A stretch of 64,000 nucleotides of DNA from Mucor racemosus. Taxonomy: Eukaryota; Mucoromycota; Mucoromycetes; Mucorales; Mucoraceae. The notes under the pieces were generated by a model. That model was not told the DNA's origin, did not search any database, and worked only from the letters and a program-made list of their open reading frames with translations. This document shows, in pieces, positions 58,401 to 64,000 of this stretch. Positions within the stretch are counted from its first letter, which is position 1, and each line of letters opens with the position of its first letter. The stretch is from NCBI GenBank assembly GCA_027405735.1, contig JAPEHQ010000004.1:1488001-1552000 (forward strand). Reading direction: 5' to 3'. The position numbers were made by a program, and so were the translations under genes.

Positions 58401-60191
58401 GGATCGGATTCAAGTTTTCTTCTCTATTAGTCAAATGTAATGGGTGAGCGGACATTATGCGTTGATAATATACTCCTCTTCCCTTTCTTTTACAATCCAC
58501 ACTCCTGAATTACATTATGTAATAAACACTGATATATCAACATGGGAGAATTGTTGTTGTTTTGCTTCGCTAACCTTCTGTTGCTGTATTGTTCTTTTTT
58601 TAAATATATGCATCGGGTTTAAACATCGATTAAAATAATATCATGTCGATCCTGTCTCATCTCATTATTTTCCCCTAAAAATTTTTCAATGGATTTGTGT
58701 TTCTCTCCTATTTTTATATTTTGACTAGTTTAAACTATATGTATGATTTCAATGCTTATTTTTTTTTTTTTTTTAGCTAGTAATATTTTTTTGAAATAAT
58801 ATTTGTGATAAACTGACAATATGTTCATTTTATTAATTGATTTGCACATGTAATATCATTGTTGTTATATGCGTACAAAACACAAACATTATTTATTTAT
58901 ATGTTTTCAGGGGTAAGGGAATAACCATTGGTTACACTTAGATTACTAAATTAAAAGTATTCAAGCGAGCATTTAGTATAGAAAGGTGTAACACACACAC
59001 CAAACACACTTGATACATACTCACGCAAGATGATAATTAACTGCTTTACTTGACATTTTCGATGAATTGCATTTTACATGTATGAGAATCATATTGAATA
59101 AAAAAACGTCATTTGAAGGTATTAAGCAGTGAAATAGCATCATCGATTTGAAAACCAGGTTCAGTAGGGATGTGTATATGAGGAAGGAGTGTATAGCGTA
59201 TAAATATATATTCGATTACATACATACAAGGGAAAAGAGTAGAGAAAGTGAAGGAGATGCTATGATACATGTGAATTACACTCGAGTTTAATATTGCAGA
59301 AAGTTATTTCCGTTTTTTACATTTGTTACCGAGCTTTCTTTCTCTTGTGCTTTTTTCCCCTTAAAATATAGTTCAATCGCTTCGAATTTCAATACACATT
59401 CAATCTTGTAAAATACTAAATTTGATCATCATCGTTTTTTTAATAATGACAAGCTCAATTAACCAAAACCATGTCGATCAATGCTATTAATTATTTTTGT
59501 GTGTATGCGTTATATTGCCACCGAAATGTCTAAAATATACTTGTAGCCTCCCTTTTTCTTTTATAGGAACTGTAGAATGTATTTTGATTCGAGAAAAGCA
59601 AGCATGAATCTAACTTTTTTATTTGATTTTATATTTTGTTTATGTATGTATATATGTATGAAAAAAAAAATAGATACATGGTGCATATATTTTATCCTCG
59701 GAAATAACAAGTGGTTCGTTATGATGGATAATGATTTGGGAGCACCTCCTAAACTCAAAAAGGTCTTCATTTCCCCTTAATTATGGATTTACAAACACTG
59801 TGTTTTTTTTGTACCAAAAACTATACTACACCCCTTCTTCTACTATGGTTTTGCTTCTCGATTCTCCTTTCTCCTCTTATTTCTATGGTTTCTCTTTCTG
59901 TCCCTCCCCCCCTTCTTCTTCCCTCTCTTTCCACCCCCAACATTCCATCATCAATCAAACTATTGATTGATATATAAATAAGTTTCTTTTGACAAGTTTC
60001 TTTTTTTTTTCTTTTTTTTTCTACTTCTTTACACCTTTTTGTCTATATATTTCATCTTTATCCATTAAAGAAGAATACACACATAAAAACTATATATCTC
60101 CTATACCTCCACCCAAAAAAAAAAACCTTTTTTTTATGTTAATTTAAGAAATCTAAAAATCTAAAAAATTATTCCAAACCCTATATCTCTA
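55463..60191. other. Long intergenic region upstream of the homeobox gene
   Basis: About 4.7 kb without a recognisable exon. It contains a (GA)n tract near 57388-57412 and a strongly pyrimidine-rich stretch from about 59840 to 60060. TATATAAATAAG lies near 59971, a plausible promoter region for the homeobox gene. Open frames here are short and unremarkable. Confidence 0.45.
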
Positions 60192-61410
60192 ATGAACAAT
60201 ACCATGAATCAACAACAACAACAACAATACCAATCCACCTTGTCAACTTTTAATGAAGGCATGCCTTTCTTGCAAGATGAAGATATTTTTTATCATGAAG
60301 AAGATGAACAAGAAGATTCCAACAATAAAAGATTTCAACAAGGTGATGATTTCAAACCTACGTTTTATAACCCATTTGAAATCAAACATCGTAGAAGAAC
60401 TTCTCGTGCTCAATTCAAGGTTCTCGAAAAGACATTTCTTGAAAATCCAAAGCCAAATGCTGCTATTCGTAGATGGTTGGCTCAAAAGCTTGTAATGACT
60501 CCCCGAGGAGTTCAAGTGTGGTTCCAGAACCGTAGAGCTAAAGAGAAATCTGTCAATGCCAAGTCAATAACCAATACTACGACATCAATGAAGAACTCCA
60601 ATGTATCAACAGCAACACCAACAACATCATCATCCCCATTCTCATCATTATCACCTTCATCTTCTGTATCATCTTCACCTAATTCAATGATCATGTCATT
60701 CTCTTCTGCTCAAAATGACATGTACAATTCGGAACCTCTTATCCAAGACAATAGTCAATATAGTATTTACGATAGTACTATCCCAAGTCCTCCATCAACC
60801 ACTCACTCCGCCTGTGCTTGTACTGACTGTTCAAATAATTTATTTGCTACACCAATGAGTCGTACCATGTCCTACCCTCCTTTCTATAGCGATGCTTCTT
60901 GTTCTGCTGCAGATGAGGAAGAGTTGCTCATGACACCTATTACACCATTTGTTGATAATCAGCAACAACAACAATACATGTTTGATCCTGTCTTTATGAA
61001 TAACCGTAAATCATACCCTTCTCAACAACAACAACAACAAGATTGGTTAACATCTCCAAATTTCTTGACTCAAGATATCAATTATTTTTCGTCAATCAAT
61101 AATCCTTTGGCAACCAATGATATCGCTGTTGCTGCTGCTACTGCTGCCATGCGACGCATGTATGATGATAACAGTTCTTTGATGTTTGACAATCGCAGAT
61201 ATTCACTTCCAGTCAATGCTTCTGCTGCATCTCAAGACAGATTTATTCAATCGACCGAGGTTAGTTTATGGATTGTGTATGATTTAAGAGCAGTTTTATT
61301 AATTTTATTATATATATATTTAGTTATTCCGTCGTCTTTCTGAACCTATCTTTGATGCTGAATTGAATTTAAATAATCAATTCGATTTATTACCAAGAAC
61401 AGCATTGTAA
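60192..61410 (+). CDS. Homeodomain transcription factor
   Basis: Two exons, 60192-61259 and 61324-61410 (intron 64 nt), giving 384 residues. The homeodomain is at about residues 65-122 (HRRRTSRAQFKVLEKTFLEN, then recognition helix QVWFQNRRAKEK with the invariant Trp, Phe, Asn and Arg). Length between helices is that of a typical 60-residue domain, not TALE. The N-terminus is Gln-rich, and the C-terminal two thirds are Ser/Thr/Pro- and Gln-rich, consistent with a nuclear regulator. It is related in type to fungal Yox1/Phx1-like factors, but its exact ortholog is not determined. The final 28 residues come from exon 2 (LFRRLSEPIFDAEL...). Confidence 0.92.
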
Positions 61411-62984
61411 ATGTTCTTCTCTACACATTCATTCATATTCTCCCATCCTTTATTTTAATTTATTAAGTCTATATACACTCTTTAATTCCATTTTATGCAT
61501 CATTTTTTACTCACAAAACACAAAAAAAAAATTATTATTATTATTATTATTATATGTATATACCTTATGTATTCCCCCCTTTTTTTTTCTTTACTCATCC
61601 TCTCTCTCTCCCCTTCTCCTATTACTTTCTGCGTGGTTGTATGTTTATTTTTCTTTTCTCTTTCACTTTATGCTTTTATATTTAATTTATGCTTTGATCG
61701 GCCGGTTCTGTTTCTCTTCACTTTTTTCTTTTTCAAACACTCGAGACAAAAAAAAAAAAAAAAAAAAAAAAACCATTTTTCCTTCTCCATCCCTTTCATC
61801 CGCAATATACCATACATCAAAAATCAAAAAAATACAAAACAATATATATATCATTTCATCTCATAGTAAATTATTTAGCAATATTTTCGTTACATTTGAT
61901 AAATAAAGAAACAAATTTTATTAGAATCCTTGATATAGTTCATTTCCCGCCCTTTTAGCTCTTTGTGTACATGTTTGTTTGTATAGTGTTTGTACATCAC
62001 CTTAAACTGCCTGTTTCCTTTGATGTGTACTACACTATAATATCCATGCATCTGCTGAGTACATTTACTGTTCCAGGCTAAACAGAATATCAATGACGTT
62101 TCACCATTACTGTACCTTTTTCATTGGAAAGAAAGCTTATATTGCCGCTACGTAAATCTTTTGAAATAAAGCCTCACAGCCAAACATACCGTATATCGTA
62201 TAAATACTTGGGATCAGGAATTTCTTTTTTGTCGTAATATAAGGCTTGTTTTTTTTCAAGCCTAAACTTAAAAAGATAATAAATGACCTTTTAAATATAA
62301 CGTATTTTCGCGTAGGGCCACATAAGCAGCACTCTTATTGAAACATGCATTAATGATATGCTTCTTCTTTTTACGCCAATCCTTTACAATGACTTGGCCC
62401 AATCTGAAAAAAATAAACGCCACCGTTCTTCAAAGAAAGCATTTTATTTATCTGCAAATCTGACATGCATGTCGTACTAGTTTCAAACAATTTGTACAAA
62501 CCTAATGGTGATCAAGTTGTATTCGCATCAAATGTTCTTCTTCAGGGTAGATATAGATCAGTTCGTGCACAGGAATTCGCTCGTACTGTTTAACCTGATT
62601 GCGTTGAGGCTCATAGGGCCGAAGAGTACCTTACAGATCAATGTGCTGCGAGTGGAAGCTGTCGTTTCATACGCAACTATTGTCGCACTAGTTACCTTTC
62701 ACTCACGTTCGATTCCCTTTTCTGAATTTCTTCCTTCATTGAGATTTCTATATATATGTTTATATTGCCATCTATATATCTTATGGTCTTCATTTGGTTT
62801 TACACTTTATGGTGATGTTTGATGTAATATCCTACTTACTAACTTTGGATCTGTCTCCTCATCTTTTTATTATTTTGTCTAATACATTCGTAGCGTAATA
62901 TCAAAATATCAAAGCCTTTTTGATAATTCAAACAGACTTAAGACGGCGATTTACTTTATTTAAAATAGAATATTTAGGATCTCT
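61411..62984. other. 3' region of the homeobox gene and unassigned DNA
   Basis: Contains an (ATT)n tract at about 61530-61552, a poly-A run at 61749-61773, and a GC-richer stretch at about 62540-62720. In that stretch one frame reads QGRYRSVRAQEFARTV, a stop, then PDCVEAHRAEEYLTDQCAAS. Another frame is open for 105 codons (62505-62822). This may be a decayed gene or transposon piece; no family recognised. Confidence 0.35.
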
Positions 62985-64000
62985 GATACAAAAAACTCGC
63001 TGCTTTTGCCTTAAAAAGTAGGCCTGATTTTTCATCCCTGCTCAACTTTTTTCCCACTAAATAACACCAAAAACAAATTGTATGCCAATGTACCTGAGAT
63101 GTTCAGCTTTAATCCAAAAATGAGTATCCGGAAATATCCTATTTTTTACAATTGGTATTAATTTTTCAATGCTAATGTTTCAGATTTTTACGCGTATTTC
63201 ACTGCTAAAGGATTAAAAACTTTGAGGCTTCATATCTCTAGAGAAAATTGAGCTATACTACCACTTTTTAATAATAAAATTTACTTGTTTTAAAATGCTC
63301 TATAACATATTTTAATATGAAAAAATTATGAGCACTTTTATTTTTTTTTTCATTTTTTTGGGCATTTATATAGTAAGTTTCAAAATATTGGTTAAATTGA
63401 GCAACATTTTTTTTTACATTCATGTCATCCAACTCGTTGAGCTCTCTCAGAACCAATTTAGAGTTTTTTAAAATACTGATTTTTCGTGGAAATATCCTCA
63501 AAAATATGTACAAAAAGGTACCTCCATTTTTGGCGTCCATTTTTCCCTTGTATACCCTCATCACAAATTCTGAATTCGAAAATTTTTTGGATCAAAATCT
63601 CGTTTTCTCTACGAAAAATGTAGCGAAAAAGTTAAATAATATTTCAATCGATAGATAATTGATTTGCGCATCATTTCGGTTTATTATATTTTTATTTTGC
63701 TTATAAAAAGTGATGTGTATCTTCAAAAAACCTCCAAAATTTCAATCATATTTTGCGCAAAATTTAATGTTGAACATTTGTTTAAATTTTATTTAGGTGG
63801 ATGAAGAATCTAAAACTGTACAAAATCCATTTAATACGCTAGTTCAACTTAATCTGCAGGTCATGAACTATTTAACAAATTTGTTTCTTTGATTATTTTC
63901 TGGTCGATTTTACAACAAATTAATTTTGGAACTCAGTTACTTTAGGCTTTAAGCTGTACTATGTCCCTATTATTTTGATTATCTCGACAAAAAATCAATA
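62985..64000 (-). repeat. Dispersed repeat block A, copy 5 (truncated by window end)
   Basis: Reverse copy of block A, aligning with 24395-25400 (for example CCAATGTACCTGAGATGTTC at about 63085 and GAGGCTTCATATCTCTAG at about 63224). It runs off the window. Confidence 0.8.

Noticed and set aside
1..64000. CRISPR arrays, prokaryotic operons or prophage
   Set aside because: Spliceosomal introns and nuclear-type genes throughout; no regularly spaced short direct repeats with unique spacers were seen.

Overview
The window is nuclear DNA from a eukaryote, most likely a fungus and by inference an early-diverging one (Mucoromycota, probably Mucorales). It is AT-rich and multi-exon. Its genes carry short GT-AG introns, mostly 53-73 nt, and the encoded proteins are fungal-type or pan-eukaryotic: a Nup159-type nucleoporin, a SepH/Cdc7-type kinase, ribosomal protein uL24, a Tho1-type SAP protein, and a homeodomain factor with a glutamine-rich N-terminus. 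I rebuilt ten protein-coding genes by hand. In each case the exon lengths add up to an exact multiple of three and the joins restore a recognisable or continuous protein. The lineage is inferred from style and protein resemblance, not from a search.

Layout. 1-9.47 kb: nested repeats (solo LTRs, a CACTA-like element, dispersed blocks A, B, D/E). 10.3-15.2 kb: two plus-strand genes, an acetyl-CoA transporter (SLC33A1 type) and a PA-TM-RING ubiquitin ligase. 15.3-16.9 kb: a Tc1/mariner-type MITE and a related end. 17.9-23.7 kb: three minus-strand genes head to tail (RPL26, a small four-helix membrane protein, NUP159). 24.4-36.5 kb: a 12-kb repeat complex bounded by inverted copies of block A. 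It holds a large palindrome, a mariner deletion derivative, a solo LTR, a CACTA-like element and captured pieces of what looks like a dynein intermediate-chain gene. 37.2-40.6 kb: glutaredoxin and a THO1/SARNP-like gene, both plus. 41.2-45.0 kb: a minus-strand kinase convergent with THO1. 46.9-53.8 kb: more of the same repeats, with a hAT MITE, two more solo LTRs and a SINE. 54.9-55.5 kb: an intronless GNAT acetyltransferase. 60.2-61.4 kb: a homeobox gene. 63-64 kb: another block A copy running off the end.

The genes are ordinary dispersed single genes, not a pathway cluster. Several act in the nucleus or in RNA and protein traffic (NUP159, THO1, RPL26, RING ligase, acetyl-CoA transporter). 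The most unusual gene is the kinase: continuous splicing joins an N-terminal calponin-homology domain, a septation-initiation-type kinase domain and a C1-type zinc finger in one protein of about 993 residues.

The most informative feature of the non-coding DNA is that the repeats are present several times in the window, so one copy often serves as the empty site for an insertion in another. This gives base-exact boundaries and target-site duplications for four solo LTRs (5 bp), one hAT-type MITE (8 bp) and one mariner-type element (TA). I see no CRISPR array, no rRNA, no confident tRNA and no prokaryotic-style operon.
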